From assembly GCF_009618275.1 (NCBI RefSeq), contig NZ_WIAD01000056.1:1-38630 (forward strand): a stretch of 38,630 nt of DNA, read 5' to 3'. The notes beneath the pieces are model-generated. The model worked only from the letters and a program-made list of their open reading frames with translations. It did no database searches and was not told the DNA's origin. A program made the position numbers and the translations under genes. The first letter of the stretch is position 1. The number at the start of each line of letters is the position of its first letter. Positions 1 to 7,835 of this stretch are shown piece by piece. Origin of the DNA: Roseimaritima sediminicola (GTDB lineage: Bacteria > Planctomycetota > Planctomycetia > Pirellulales > Pirellulaceae).

Positions 1-2
1 AT

Positions 3-55
3 TCACAGGCCGGAAGCTTATGTCACTGCTCACAGGCTGGAAGCCTATGCCACTG
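3..55. repeat. two tandem copies of a small palindromic repeat
   Basis: Two imperfect 27-nt copies lie head to tail, at about 3-28 and 29-55. The second has the form CACAGGCTGGAAGCCTATG: AGGCT and AGCCT pair around a GGA loop, and the outer CA/TG also pair. Copy 1 has decayed arms (AGGCC/AGCTT). The repeat overlaps both possible start codons of the first gene (ATG at 20 and at 47). It resembles the short REP-like palindromes scattered in planctomycete genomes, but assigning it to a named family is inference. Confidence 0.55.
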
Positions 56-2392
56 CTTGGTCTGCTGCTTGCGATCAATATCGCTGGGGCCGCGGAGCCG
101 CTATCGTTTAACCGCGATGTGCGGCCCATCCTTTCGGACGCTTGCTTCTATTGCCATGGTCCCGATGCCGAGCATCGCGAAGCCGGCCTGCGGTTGGACG
201 TCGAAGCGGATGCCAAGGACTACGCGATCGTTCCGGACGACGCGGAAGCCAGCGAATTCATCCAGCGCATTCTGGCGGAAGATCCGGACATGCGAATGCC
301 GCCGGTCGATTCCGGCAAGCACCTCAGCGACGAACAGCAGGACCTGCTGGTGCAGTGGGTTGAACAGGGGGCTCCGTACGAACCGTACTGGGCCTACGTC
401 CCGCCGGAGCGGGCCGATCCGCCGCCGGTGTCAGACGCCGCCTGGCCGCTGGATCCGGTGGACCGGTTTGTTTTGGCCGAGCTCGATCGACAGGGGCTCG
501 CGCCGTCGCCGCCGGCCGATCTCGCCACGCTGGTTCGCCGCGTGACCTTCGACCTGACCGGACTGCCGCCCACGCCCGCTCAGCTGCGCTCGGTGCTGGA
601 AGATTCGCGTCCCGGTGCCTACGGGCGATACGTCGATCGCCTGCTCGGTTCCTCGGCCTACGGCGAACGCATGGCCGCTTACTGGTTGGACCTGGTCCGC
701 TTTGCCGACACGGTGGGTTACCACGGCGACCAAGATCACAATATTTCGCCCTACCGCGATTACGTGATCGATGCGTTCAATCGCAACCTGCCTTTCGATC
801 GCTTTACCCGCGAACAGCTGGCCGGCGACCTGCTGCCAGAACCCAGTACGGACCAGATCGTCGCCAGCGGCTACAACCGCTTGCTGCAAACCACGCACGA
901 AGGCGGTTTGCAACCCAAAGAGTACATCGCGATCTATGCGGCCGACCGAGTACGCAATGTGTCGGCCGTGTGGATGGGAGCGACCGTCGGCTGCGCCCAG
1001 TGTCACGACCACAAGTACGATCCCTACACGGCTCGCGATTTCTATGCGTTGTCGTCCTTCTTTGCTGACGTCGACGATACGGCCCACTTCACCAAAGCGA
1101 AGAATTCCCTACCGACCAATCGAGAGCCGGAACTCGAAGTCCTCGCCCGCTGGCAACGCGACCGCCTGCAAACCCTTCAGTTGCGGATCGCCGAAATAAC
1201 TTCCGCCGATCGTTCTGCTGAGAAGAACTCTGGCAGGCAAACCTTGTTGGCCCCTTTGCAGGAAGAAGTCCAGCGGTTGCAGGCGGCGAAGCGGAAAACC
1301 ATGATCACGCGTGCCACCGAGCCGCGGGAGGTGCGCGTGCTGCCGCGTGGCAACTGGTTGGACGAATCCGGGGCCATTGTCCAGCCCGCCGTGCCGCAGT
1401 TCTTGCCCTGCATCGACAAAGCCGGCATCGACAAACCCCAGCGGGCTACGCGTCTTGATCTGGCGGACTGGTTGGTCGATGCCGAGCGGGGCGTCGGCGG
1501 GCTGACCGCCCGCGTGATGGTCAATCGCTTGTGGTACCTGTGTTTCGGCCGCGGGATTTCGTCGTCGCTAGCCGACTTCGGCGGCCAAGGACAACCGCCT
1601 ACGCATCCCGAGCTGCTGGACACGCTGGCCGTCGATTTTGTCGAGAGCGGCTGGAATGTCAAAGCGTTGATGCGGCGGTTGGTGCGGTCGCAGACCTACC
1701 GCCAGTCCTCTGCCGCCGACGCCCAGGCCTTGCAACGCGATCCCGATAACCTCTGGTTCGCAAGGCAATCCCGGTACCGTCTGCCCGCCGAAATGGTTCG
1801 CGACAACGCGCTGTCGGTCAGCGGATTGTTGGTCGATGCGGTGGGCGGACCGAGCGTCAAACCGTACCAGCCCGCAGGCTACTATCGACACTTGAATTTC
1901 CCTACGCGGACGTACCGCGCGGACGGCGGCGCAAAACAGTGGCGGCGAGGCGTGTACGTGCACTGGCAACGGCAATTCCTGCACCCGATGCTGAAGGCCT
2001 TGGATGCCCCCAGCCGCGAAGAGTGCACGGCCCAGCGACCGCGGTCCAATACGCCGCTGGAGGCTCTGGTACTGCTGAACGATCCCAGCATGGTCGAAGC
2101 CGCCATCGCCCTGGGGCAGCAAATGTTCCGGCAAGCCGAGGGCCAGCCCGCCCGAGGCATTGCGGCGGGCTTCCGGCGGGCGACCTCGCGCGAGCCCGAC
2201 GCGGCGGAGCAGGACGCCCTCGAGCGGTTGCTCGACGCAGAACTCGCACATTACACGGAACATCGCTCCGACGCCGAAGCCCTGCTCGAAACGGCGAGCT
2301 TCGAAACCGAAGTGGACGCCGTCGAACTGGCCGCTTGGACCAGCGTCGGCAGGGCTATCCTCAACCTGCATGAAACGGTGACGCGCAACTGA
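20..2392 (+). CDS. Planctomycete cytochrome c / DUF1549 / DUF1553 (PSD1) protein
   Basis: This is a secreted or periplasmic protein of the planctomycete-specific PSCyt1-PSCyt2-PSD1 type. Residues 1-25 look like a signal peptide (Lys8, then a hydrophobic LLGLLLAINIAGA core). A heme-binding CFYCH motif is at about 42-46 in the N-terminal cytochrome-like domain. The DUF1549 region follows from about 140, with FDLTGLPPTP and a second CAQCH motif near 325. DUF1553 runs from about 480 to the C-terminus. At 790 residues it is compact for the family. The biochemical role is not settled; the family is abundant in planctomycetes and is usually paired with a DUF1501 gene, as here (TGATG overlap at 2390-2394). 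I chose the start at 20 because it gives the signal peptide a positive n-region; ATG 47 is the alternative. Both lie in a palindromic repeat, so the N-terminus is less certain than the rest. Confidence 0.9.
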   Translation: MSLLTGWKPMPLLGLLLAINIAGAAEPLSFNRDVRPILSDACFYCHGPDAEHREAGLRLDVEADAKDYAIVPDDAEASEFIQRILAEDPDMRMPPVDSGKHLSDEQQDLLVQWVEQGAPYEPYWAYVPPERADPPPVSDAAWPLDPVDRFVLAELDRQGLAPSPPADLATLVRRVTFDLTGLPPTPAQLRSVLEDSRPGAYGRYVDRLLGSSAYGERMAAYWLDLVRFADTVGYHGDQDHNISPYRDYVIDAFNRNLPFDRFTREQLAGDLLPEPSTDQIVASGYNRLLQTTHEGGLQPKEYIAIYAADRVRNVSAVWMGATVGCAQCHDHKYDPYTARDFYALSSFFADVDDTAHFTKAKNSLPTNREPELEVLARWQRDRLQTLQLRIAEITSADRSAEKNSGRQTLLAPLQEEVQRLQAAKRKTMITRATEPREVRVLPRGNWLDESGAIVQPAVPQFLPCIDKAGIDKPQRATRLDLADWLVDAERGVGGLTARVMVNRLWYLCFGRGISSSLADFGGQGQPPTHPELLDTLAVDFVESGWNVKALMRRLVRSQTYRQSSAADAQALQRDPDNLWFARQSRYRLPAEMVRDNALSVSGLLVDAVGGPSVKPYQPAGYYRHLNFPTRTYRADGGAKQWRRGVYVHWQRQFLHPMLKALDAPSREECTAQRPRSNTPLEALVLLNDPSMVEAAIALGQQMFRQAEGQPARGIAAGFRRATSREPDAAEQDALERLLDAELAHYTEHRSDAEALLETASFETEVDAVELAAWTSVGRAILNLHETVTRN

Positions 2393-3858
2393 TGAATACC
2401 ACGACAGCGAATCGTCGGACCTTTCTCTCACGCGGCGGCGTCGCCCTGGGCAGCACGGCCCTGAGCACCCTGTTGGCTCGCGATGCCTTGGCGAGCACGG
2501 CGCAGGCCGGCACGGCGCAGGCAAGCACGGTGCAGGCCGGCGCATCGGATGCGAATCCGCCCGGCCGCGGCGGACTGCCACATCATCGTCCGCGGATCAA
2601 ACGCGTGATCTTTTTGTGCATGGCCGGCGGGCCGTCGCACCTGGAAACCTTCGACTACAAACCGGAACTGGAGCGGTTGGACGGCCAGCCGATGCCGACG
2701 TCCTTCACCGAAGGGCAACCCATTGCCCAGTTGCAGGGCGCCGAGCTGAAGGTGCAGGGACCGCTGACCAAGTTCGCTCGCTACGGCCAGAGCGGCCAGA
2801 TGATCAGCGACTACCTGCCCTGGCATCAGAAGTTGGCCGACGACATCTGTGTCGTCCGGTCCATGGTGACCGAACAAATTAATCACGATCCAGCCCACAC
2901 CTTCATGAACACGGGAACCGCGATCAGCGGTCGGCCGTCGATGGGCGCTTGGGTGACGTACGGCTTGGGCGCCGAGAGCGACAACCTGCCGGGCTTTGTG
3001 GTGCTGACCAGCGTGGGCGGCCGCAACCCCCAGCCGATCGCTTCGCGGCAATGGGCGTCCGGTTTTTTGCCCAGCCGTTATCAGGGCGTCGAATTCAGCG
3101 GCAGCGGCCAGCCGGTCAACTATGTCCAGCCGCCACCGGGCATCGCCCGCGGTCAACAACGCCGCTTGATCGAGACCGTGGCGGAACTGAATCGCCATCG
3201 CCAGGCTCAGTTGCCGGACCCGGAGATCGCCACCCGCCTGGCGACTTACGAGATGGCGTTTCGGATGCAGACCTCGGTTCCGGAGCTGGCGGATTTTTCC
3301 GGCGAACCACAGTCGGTGCTGGGCATGTACGGGGCCGTACCCGGGGACGGATCCTACGCTTCGAATTGTTTGCTTGCGCGGCGGCTGGCCGAACGCGGCG
3401 TGCGATTTATCCAGTTGTACCACCGCGGCTGGGATCACCATGGGGGCCTGAAAAAGTACATGGATATCTGCTGCGGCCTGACCGATCGGCCGACCTGGGC
3501 TTTGCTGACCGACCTGAAACAGCGAGGCATGCTGGACGACACCCTGATCGTGTGGGGCGGTGAGTTCGGCCGGACGCCGATGTTCCAGGGCAAAGGTGGC
3601 GCGGGTCGCGACCACCACATCAAAGGGTTTTCGATGTGGCTGGCCGGAGGCGGAATCAAGGGCGGGCACAGCCACGGGGCGACCGACGAACTGGGCTACT
3701 CGGCGGTCGAAGACGTCGTGCACGTTCGCGACCTGCACGCCACGATGCTGCATCTGCTGGGCATCGACCACCATCGTTTCAGCTACCCCTTCCAGGGGCT
3801 GGACATGAAACTAACCGGCGTCGAACCGGCCCGCGTCGTCGACGGCGTGCTGGCCTAA
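2392..3858 (+). CDS. DUF1501 family protein, Tat-exported
   Basis: A 488-residue member of the DUF1501 family (sulfatase/alkaline-phosphatase-like fold). The N-terminus has a twin-arginine signal (RRTFLSRGG, Arg8-Arg9) and a hydrophobic stretch ending near ALA, so export of the folded protein is likely. Family landmarks include CMAGGPSHLETFD after residue 80, HRGWDHHGG near 344, GGEFGRTP near 388 and GRDHH near 405; the His/Asp-rich blocks suggest a metal site. Residues 35-49 are three AQAGT-like pentapeptides coded by a 15-bp tandem repeat, just after the signal peptide. The start overlaps the upstream stop by one base, so the two genes are probably co-translated; this pairing is standard in planctomycetes. 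The TAA stop is the first three bases of a MITE-like element. Confidence 0.92.
   Translation: MNTTTANRRTFLSRGGVALGSTALSTLLARDALASTAQAGTAQASTVQAGASDANPPGRGGLPHHRPRIKRVIFLCMAGGPSHLETFDYKPELERLDGQPMPTSFTEGQPIAQLQGAELKVQGPLTKFARYGQSGQMISDYLPWHQKLADDICVVRSMVTEQINHDPAHTFMNTGTAISGRPSMGAWVTYGLGAESDNLPGFVVLTSVGGRNPQPIASRQWASGFLPSRYQGVEFSGSGQPVNYVQPPPGIARGQQRRLIETVAELNRHRQAQLPDPEIATRLATYEMAFRMQTSVPELADFSGEPQSVLGMYGAVPGDGSYASNCLLARRLAERGVRFIQLYHRGWDHHGGLKKYMDICCGLTDRPTWALLTDLKQRGMLDDTLIVWGGEFGRTPMFQGKGGAGRDHHIKGFSMWLAGGGIKGGHSHGATDELGYSAVEDVVHVRDLHATMLHLLGIDHHRFSYPFQGLDMKLTGVEPARVVDGVLA
2495..2539. repeat. 15-bp in-frame tandem repeat, 3 copies
   Basis: Units at 2495-2509, 2510-2524 and 2525-2539 follow the pattern GCACGGCGCAGGCCG with few changes. 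They code a pentapeptide repeat (AQAGT/AQAST/VQAG) just after the Tat signal of the DUF1501 protein. Confidence 0.8.
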
Positions 3859-4028
3859 GCACGTCGGCATAAATCTTTGGGTGAAACCCCGCGACAACAC
3901 CCTCCCGCGCAGCGGGAGGGTCGGGCTCTTAGGCCCGGGGAGGGCACTCACGAAAACCCTCCCCGGGCCTGAGAGCCCGACTCTCCCAGAGGGAGAGTAA
4001 TGCCTAAGTTAATGTTGCGACGTGCTTA
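3856..4028 (+). mobile_element. MITE-like element, long variant (copy 1)
   Basis: A 173-bp non-coding element bounded by perfect 11-bp terminal inverted repeats, TAAGCACGTCG (3856-3866) and CGACGTGCTTA (4018-4028). Inside are three hairpins: CCCTCCCGC/GCGGGAGGG (3900-3920), a 23-nt arm pair with one mismatch (3922-3944 with 3957-3979), and CTCTCCC/GGGAGAG (3981-3997). The same ends and first hairpin recur in opposite orientation at 21781-21875, which lacks the other two hairpins. The first three bases are the stop codon of the DUF1501 gene. No transposase is present, so any mobility would be in trans; this is inference from structure. The stacked hairpins may also act as a transcription terminator. 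Confidence 0.7.
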
Positions 4029-4034
4029 GCAGGC

Positions 4035-4099
4035 GGATGCCCTGCTCGGATGCCCTGTCCGGGTGCCCTGCCCGGGTGCCCTGCCCGGGTGCCCGACCC
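4035..4099. repeat. 13-nt tandem repeat, 5 copies
   Basis: Five adjoining units of 13 nt (4035-4047, 4048-4060, 4061-4073, 4074-4086, 4087-4099) follow the pattern GGGTGCCCTGCCC. The first two read GGATGCCCTG and the last diverges to GGGTGCCCGACCC. The block begins 6 nt after the MITE-like element. GGGTGCCC and GGGCACCC are complementary, so units could pair with neighbours on the opposite strand. Confidence 0.8.
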
Positions 4100-4394
4100 C
4101 GGCAAAGCCTTTCTCAAAAGTAAGGCCGTCGTTGACTTCTTCAATTTCAATGCGGGCTGGTCCTGCGGTTGCCGCGGCACGCGATAGACGACGTCGATCG
4201 CGGTTGCGGCCGATGCTCGGACCGCGTCGAGCGTCGACGCTGTACACAGGTGGCGACATTCGCTTGGCACGCTATCGGCGGAGGCGAACATTCATCGAGC
4301 CGCCCGCCTAGGTGTCCTGTTCGGCGATGCCGCGGCAACAGTGCGGCTCGCCAGGGGTAGGAGCGACCGTGGTGCGGTGCGTCGGATCTTCCCC

Positions 4395-4422
4395 TTGACT
4401 GGCGTTTAGTGAGGCCTAGGAT
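4395..4422 (+). promoter_or_regulatory. candidate sigma70-type promoter for the lipid-degradation operon
   Basis: TTGACT (4395-4400) matches the -35 consensus at five of six positions. After a 16-bp spacer, TAGGAT (4417-4422) matches the -10 consensus at four of six. It is the best match I saw in the 880-bp gap before the operon. Found by eye; planctomycete promoters are poorly characterised. Confidence 0.35.
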
Positions 4423-4469
4423 TGCATTAGCGAGCCAGCTGTCGCCTTGGGAGTGATTGATTTCGTTTT

Positions 4470-4512
4470 GGATCACCTCTCCGGGGGCTGAGGATCACCT
4501 CTCCGGGGCTGA
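4470..4512. repeat. tandem duplication of a 21/22-nt unit
   Basis: GGATCACCTCTCC followed by GGGGGCTGA (4470-4491) is immediately repeated with one G fewer (4492-4512). It lies in the presumed 5' leader of the acyl-CoA ligase mRNA. Confidence 0.8.
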
Positions 4513-4742
4513 CGCGCTCGCGAATTCTTACCCGTACACCCTAACAGCCATTTTCCTCTTCCCAAGGATTGCCGCGGCGGACGGTCGCGAGCGGCAGCGG
4601 GCACCCGTACGAAAACGACACACATGGCAGCCGCCGTGGAGGAAGCTCCTCCGCACAAGCGGCTGTCAACGGAGTTTCGCGGCGAAAGGTTCGCGGCGGA
4701 TCGGTCGCAGGGAGGCAGCCCTTCGGAAACGGGAGGTGGGTG

Positions 4743-6491
4743 ATGTCGGCGTACCGGCAACCGGCCTACGCGTTACTCGATCGCGCCGCGGCGCAGGTTC
4801 CGGCTCGGGTCGCGTGCCGCTACTACGATCAGAGCTGGACCTATGAAGGGTTGCAGCACGACGTTTATCGAGCCACCGGGCTGTTGGCGGAACTGGGAAT
4901 TGGACCGGGCGACCGTGTGGGACTGCTCTTGCCCAACGTGCCCGAATACATCATCGGTCTGAATGCTCTTTGGCGGCGCGGCGCGATCGGCGTGGCGATC
5001 AGTCCGTTGATGGTGCCCGAGGAGGTCGAGGGGCTGCTTCGCAGCTTGGACTGTCGACATGTGATCGCCCTCGATCTGCTGGCCCATCTGTTGCCGTCCG
5101 GCAACGGGACGCTGGCCAAGACCTTGCTGGTTTCGCTGCGCGAGCGGCTGCCCGGGTACCAGCAAGTCGGGTACTTTCTGGCTCGCTACAAACGCACCGG
5201 TTTGTGGTACGTGCCGACCGGTGACCGAGCCGTTTGGTTTTGGGATGCGCTGGATGAGTGCGCGCCGCAGCGGGACACGGCGGACTTGGATCCCGACGCG
5301 ACGCCGGCTTACATCCTGCCCACCGGGGGCACGACCGGCCAGCCGAAATCGGTCACGCTGAGTCACCGGAATCTGACGGCCAACGCCCTCCAGCAGGCCA
5401 CCCTGGCCGGCGGCACGATGGGGCAGGAAAAGCTGATGGCGGTGCTGCCGTTCTTCCACAGTTATGGTCTGTCGGCCGTGATCCTGGGCGGGGCGGCGCT
5501 GGGAGCCGAACTGATCCTGCATCATCGCTTCAGCACCCATCAGGTCCTGCAGTTGATCGCCGAACATCGGCCGACGGTCCTGCACGCGGTGCCCGCCATG
5601 CTGGCGGCGATGAACGCCCAGCTGCGATCCAAACCCTCCTCGATCGATTCGCTCAAATGGGTGATCTCCGGCGGCGCACCATTGCCCGAGGAAACGGCCG
5701 CTGAATTTGCGGAGCACTGCGGCGGCATCGTCGTGGAAGGCTACGGCCTGTCGGAGGCGTCGCCGGTGACCCACAGCGGCCCGCTGGATGGCACGGCACG
5801 CTACGGCACGATCGGCTTGCCCCTGCCCGATACCCAGTGCCGCATCGTCGATGCCGAAACCGGTACGGTGGACGTTCTGCCGGGCGAGGTCGGCGAATTA
5901 ATCGTCCGCGGGCCGCAGGTCATGCTGGGTTACTGGAACAACGCCAGCGCCACCGCCGAGACGATTCGCGACGGATGGCTGTACACCGGCGATCTGGCCA
6001 AGCAGGACGCCTTGGGGTTTTACCAGATTGTCGACCGCAAGAAGGACCTGGTGATTACGTCGGGATACAACGTCTATCCGCGCGACGTCGAAACGGTTCT
6101 GCGCCGCTGTCCGTTGATCGAAGACGTGGCGGTCGTCGGCGTGCCCGATGAGCAGCGCGGCGAGCTCGTCAAAGCCTTCGTCCGGATGCGCAGCGGGCAA
6201 ACCTTCGATACGAAAGCTTTGGACGCGTTTTGCCGCGAGCACCTGGCGGCCCACAGGCGACCTCGGCAGTACGAGCAGGTGGTCGGCGAGCTGCCCAAGA
6301 ACTTCCTGGGCAAAGTCCTGCGGCGAAAGCTGCGCGAGCGAGCCATCGGTTTCGCGGAGCCCACGGTGATGGATTCGGACGAACACGGCTGGAACGATGG
6401 CTTGGCCGCTGGCCGCCATACCGGTGAAGACGATCCGGCCGAATCGCTCGCCGCACGAACCGAACCGAATCGAGAGGAGGCGGCACAGTGA
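4743..6491 (+). CDS. acyl-CoA synthetase (AMP-forming fatty acid-CoA ligase)
   Basis: Activates fatty acids to acyl-CoA through an acyl-adenylate, the entry step of beta-oxidation. The 582-residue product has the full set of ANL-superfamily motifs: the phosphate loop TGGTTGQPK at about 194-202, GYGLSEASP near 333, YTGDLA near 414, the hinge DRKKDLVITSGYNVYP near 431, and the catalytic lysine in FLGKVLRRK at about 524. I chose ATG 4743 because GGAGGT lies 5 nt upstream and the family-like sequence starts there; the open frame extends to 4569 but that stretch is not protein-like. A C-terminal tail of about 40 residues, rich in Glu/Ala/Arg, follows the last motif. It is the first gene of a five-gene coupled operon. 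Medium- versus long-chain preference cannot be told. Confidence 0.93.
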   Translation: MSAYRQPAYALLDRAAAQVPARVACRYYDQSWTYEGLQHDVYRATGLLAELGIGPGDRVGLLLPNVPEYIIGLNALWRRGAIGVAISPLMVPEEVEGLLRSLDCRHVIALDLLAHLLPSGNGTLAKTLLVSLRERLPGYQQVGYFLARYKRTGLWYVPTGDRAVWFWDALDECAPQRDTADLDPDATPAYILPTGGTTGQPKSVTLSHRNLTANALQQATLAGGTMGQEKLMAVLPFFHSYGLSAVILGGAALGAELILHHRFSTHQVLQLIAEHRPTVLHAVPAMLAAMNAQLRSKPSSIDSLKWVISGGAPLPEETAAEFAEHCGGIVVEGYGLSEASPVTHSGPLDGTARYGTIGLPLPDTQCRIVDAETGTVDVLPGEVGELIVRGPQVMLGYWNNASATAETIRDGWLYTGDLAKQDALGFYQIVDRKKDLVITSGYNVYPRDVETVLRRCPLIEDVAVVGVPDEQRGELVKAFVRMRSGQTFDTKALDAFCREHLAAHRRPRQYEQVVGELPKNFLGKVLRRKLRERAIGFAEPTVMDSDEHGWNDGLAAGRHTGEDDPAESLAARTEPNREEAAQ

Positions 6492-7792
6492 AAGATTTAC
6501 CTCGCCTGGCCGTGGTCGCGGGCGTGCGAACGCCGTTTGCCAAAGCCTTTGGGACGCTGGCCCAAGTACCCGCGGTCGATCTGGGCGTGCACGCGGTGCG
6601 GGGCCTGTTGGCTCACGTCGCGGACGGCCGCTGGGGCGAAGAAGGCGTCGCGACAGCCATCGATGAGGTCGTTCTGGGCAACGTGGCCGGACCGGCCGAT
6701 GCCGCCAACGTCGCCCGCGTTGTCGCACTGCGCAGCGGGATCCCCGAAGACCGCATCGCTCACACCGTCCACCGCAACTGCGGTTCAGGGATGGAAGCCA
6801 TCGTCGAAGCCTGGCACGCGATCACGCTCCAGCGGGCGTCGGTCGTGGTCGCCGGCGGGACCGAATCGATGTCGGGCGTGCCCCTGTTGGTTCGCGAGTC
6901 GGGCAAAGCCTGGTTCACGCGGCTGGCACGCTCCAAAACCCTGGCGGCCCGTTTGCGAACGGCGGCGGCTTGGCGTCCGCGGATGCTGAAACCCATTGCG
7001 GGGTTGCGGCTGGGGCTGACCGATCCGGTGTGCGGGTTGAGCATGGGGGAAACGGCGGAGGGATTGGCGAAAGAATTCGACGTCGATCGCGACGCACAGG
7101 ACGCCTTTGCGTTGGCCTCTCATCAGCGGGCCAGCGACGCCCAGCAGGAATGTTTTCTCTCCGGCGAGATCCATCCCTGGAATCGCGACGGCGTAACGCT
7201 AGAGCAGGATAACGGGCCGCGGCCCGGCCAGTCGCTGGAACAGTTGGCAAAGCTGCGTCCGATCTTCGCCGACGAGGGCACCGTGACGGCCGGCAACAGT
7301 TGTCCGTTGACCGACGGGGCGGCGGCGGTGCTGCTGATGTCGGAATCCGAAGCCCGGCGACGAGGCCTGGAGCCGTTGGGGTTCGTTCACAGCTATGCCA
7401 TCGCCGGTTGCCAGCCCCAGCGGATGGGCTTGGGACCGGTTTACGCGATCGCGCGGTTGCTGCGCGAAACCGGCAGCCAGCTGAGCGACTTTGAGCTGTT
7501 TGAGATCAACGAAGCCTTCGCCGCTCAGGTGTTGGCTTGCCTGCGAGCGGCCGAATCGAAGCGTTTCGCCGTGGAGGAACTCGAGCGCAGTGACCCGCTG
7601 GGGGTGATCCCACCGGAGCGGCTGAACATTCACGGCGGTTCGATCGCTGTGGGACATCCCGTGGGAACGACCGGGACGCGATTGGTCATCACCTTGTTGC
7701 GAGCGCTGCGACAGCAGGGCCTGCAACGCGGGATTGCCAGTCTATGCATCGGAGGCGGGCAAGGAATGGCCATGGCGGTGGAGGTTTCGTAG
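6488..7792 (+). CDS. thiolase (acetyl-CoA acyltransferase)
   Basis: Catalyses thiolytic cleavage of 3-ketoacyl-CoA to acetyl-CoA and a shortened acyl-CoA, the last step of each beta-oxidation turn. The 434-residue product has the thiolase triad: nucleophile Cys98 in NCGSGMEA, His390 in GHPVG, and Cys420 in LCIGGGQG; NEAFA is also present. The length suits FadI/FadA-type degradative thiolases, although some biosynthetic thiolases look alike. The start is GTG in a GTGA overlap with the ligase stop; GAGGAGG lies 8 nt upstream, supporting this rare start. The overlap implies translational coupling to the ligase. Confidence 0.93.
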   Translation: MKDLPRLAVVAGVRTPFAKAFGTLAQVPAVDLGVHAVRGLLAHVADGRWGEEGVATAIDEVVLGNVAGPADAANVARVVALRSGIPEDRIAHTVHRNCGSGMEAIVEAWHAITLQRASVVVAGGTESMSGVPLLVRESGKAWFTRLARSKTLAARLRTAAAWRPRMLKPIAGLRLGLTDPVCGLSMGETAEGLAKEFDVDRDAQDAFALASHQRASDAQQECFLSGEIHPWNRDGVTLEQDNGPRPGQSLEQLAKLRPIFADEGTVTAGNSCPLTDGAAAVLLMSESEARRRGLEPLGFVHSYAIAGCQPQRMGLGPVYAIARLLRETGSQLSDFELFEINEAFAAQVLACLRAAESKRFAVEELERSDPLGVIPPERLNIHGGSIAVGHPVGTTGTRLVITLLRALRQQGLQRGIASLCIGGGQGMAMAVEVS

Positions 7793-7835
7793 GGGCATTA
7801 CGGTAGCGTCGACTCTTGTGTGATTGGAGAGTGTC

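Larger units (their letters stand above)
4100..4742. other. gene-free leader region before the lipid-degradation operon
   Basis: No open frame here has a family signature or a convincing start. The frames that exist read through repeats and are Arg/Pro-rich in the manner of non-coding GC-rich DNA. The region holds a candidate promoter at 4395-4422 and a 21/22-nt tandem duplication at 4470-4512. If the promoter is real, the operon mRNA would have an unusually long leader of roughly 310 nt. Confidence 0.5.

Noticed and set aside
4004-4291. Minus-strand open frame across the MITE end, the 13-nt repeat and the DNA beyond
   Set aside because: The frame runs through repeat DNA, has a low-complexity Gly/His/Pro/Arg tail made by the 13-nt array, and has no ribosome site or family motif.
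4470-4512. Duplicated GGATCACCTCT, similar to the 3' end of 16S rRNA
   Set aside because: The match covers only the last few bases; the conserved rRNA sequence before it is absent. Chance similarity in a tandem duplication.
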